In this document: piece after piece, positions 6,053 through 6,186 of the stretch
How the letters are laid out: the number at the start of each line of letters is the position of its first letter
Position numbering within the stretch: the first letter of the stretch is position 1
Source: Flavobacteriaceae bacterium
GTDB taxonomy: Bacteria; Bacteroidota; Bacteroidia; Flavobacteriales; Flavobacteriaceae
DNA: 6,186 nt
Assembly (NCBI GenBank): GCA_030590765.1
Contig: JAUVCP010000139.1
Location: 1 to 6,186 of the forward strand
Reading direction: 5' to 3'
Notes under the pieces: generated by a model
Database searches by the model: none
What the model was told of the DNA's origin: nothing
What the model saw: the letters and a program-made list of their open reading frames with translations, nothing else
Made by a program: the position numbers and the translations under genes

Positions 6053-6186
6053 AATTTTTATTTGATATAACCAATCTTTGATCTTTTATTAAATAATTGG
6101 TTTGTAGGCCATTCCAAGTTTTAAGCTGGGTTAGTGTTATCTTATGTTTGGCTGCTATTTTTATGAGGTTGTCACCTGTTTCAACA
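6051..6186 (-). CDS. C-terminal fragment of a LysM-domain protein (5' end beyond window)
   Basis: The frame enters from the right edge and ends at TAA (6053-6051), giving the last 44 residues of a protein. They are nearly one whole LysM module: VETGDNLIKIAAKHKITLTQ, then LKTWNGLQTNYLIKDQRLVI and a short SNKN tail. The GD-L-IA, LK-WNGL and I---QRL-I positions follow the LysM pattern, which binds the GlcNAc-containing backbone of peptidoglycan. The module resembles the two LysM units of the neighbouring transglycosylase in pattern (K-WN in all three). The rest of the protein is not visible, so it could be a hydrolase, an amidase or a plain LysM protein. It is on the same strand as mltD, separated by about 240-264 bp that hold a promoter candidate, so it is more likely a separate transcription unit. 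Confidence 0.83.
   Translation of the reverse strand, partial: VETGDNLIKIAAKHKITLTQLKTWNGLQTNYLIKDQRLVISNKN

Noticed and set aside
1..6186. Mobile element, CRISPR, phage or defence system
   Set aside because: No transposase, integrase, spaced repeats, attachment sites or defence domains were seen; all genes are typical envelope genes with matching composition.

Overview
The window is AT-rich chromosomal DNA that looks like Bacteroidota, most probably the Flavobacteriaceae. The evidence is the gene set: an OmpA/MotB-type lipoprotein with the flavobacterial C-terminal signature, a lipoprotein ApbE, a DUF4837 lipoprotein next to an MltD-like transglycosylase, and a tRNA_anti-like OB-fold protein next to YceI. 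Start codons lack Shine-Dalgarno sequences, and upstream regions contain matches to the Bacteroidota promoter consensus TAnnTTTG. I see no tRNA, rRNA, CRISPR array, insertion sequence or sign of recent transfer.

Layout from left to right. An OmpA-family peptidoglycan-binding lipoprotein on the minus strand is cut off at the left edge (1-767). A 135-bp divergent promoter region (768-902) holds one exact TAnnTTTG box for each direction and a perfect 7+3+7 palindrome. apbE (903-1901, plus) follows and converges on a minus-strand pair, with a hairpin terminator (1938-1973) between them. That pair is a membrane-anchored OB-fold protein (2568-3038) and a secreted YceI-like protein (1992-2546), 21 bp apart, with its own promoter candidate near 3084-3113. 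Next comes a second minus-strand pair: an MltD-like lytic transglycosylase with two LysM modules (4152-5786, or to 5810) and, 27 bp downstream, a DUF4837 lipoprotein (3153-4124). A 240-264 bp leader upstream of the transglycosylase carries a promoter candidate and a CCCGAT/ATCGGG hairpin. At the right edge is the C-terminal LysM module of another minus-strand protein (6051-6186).

Functionally this is a cell-envelope neighbourhood. Every complete product carries an export signal or membrane anchor, and four appear to be lipoproteins. Three proteins (OmpA-like, MltD-like and the partial LysM protein) have peptidoglycan-binding modules. ApbE attaches FMN to exported or membrane flavoproteins, whose genes are not in the window. 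The genes are ordinary for the lineage. The least understood parts are the DUF4837-transglycosylase pairing, the OB-fold/YceI pair, and the two palindromic elements in the promoter regions.
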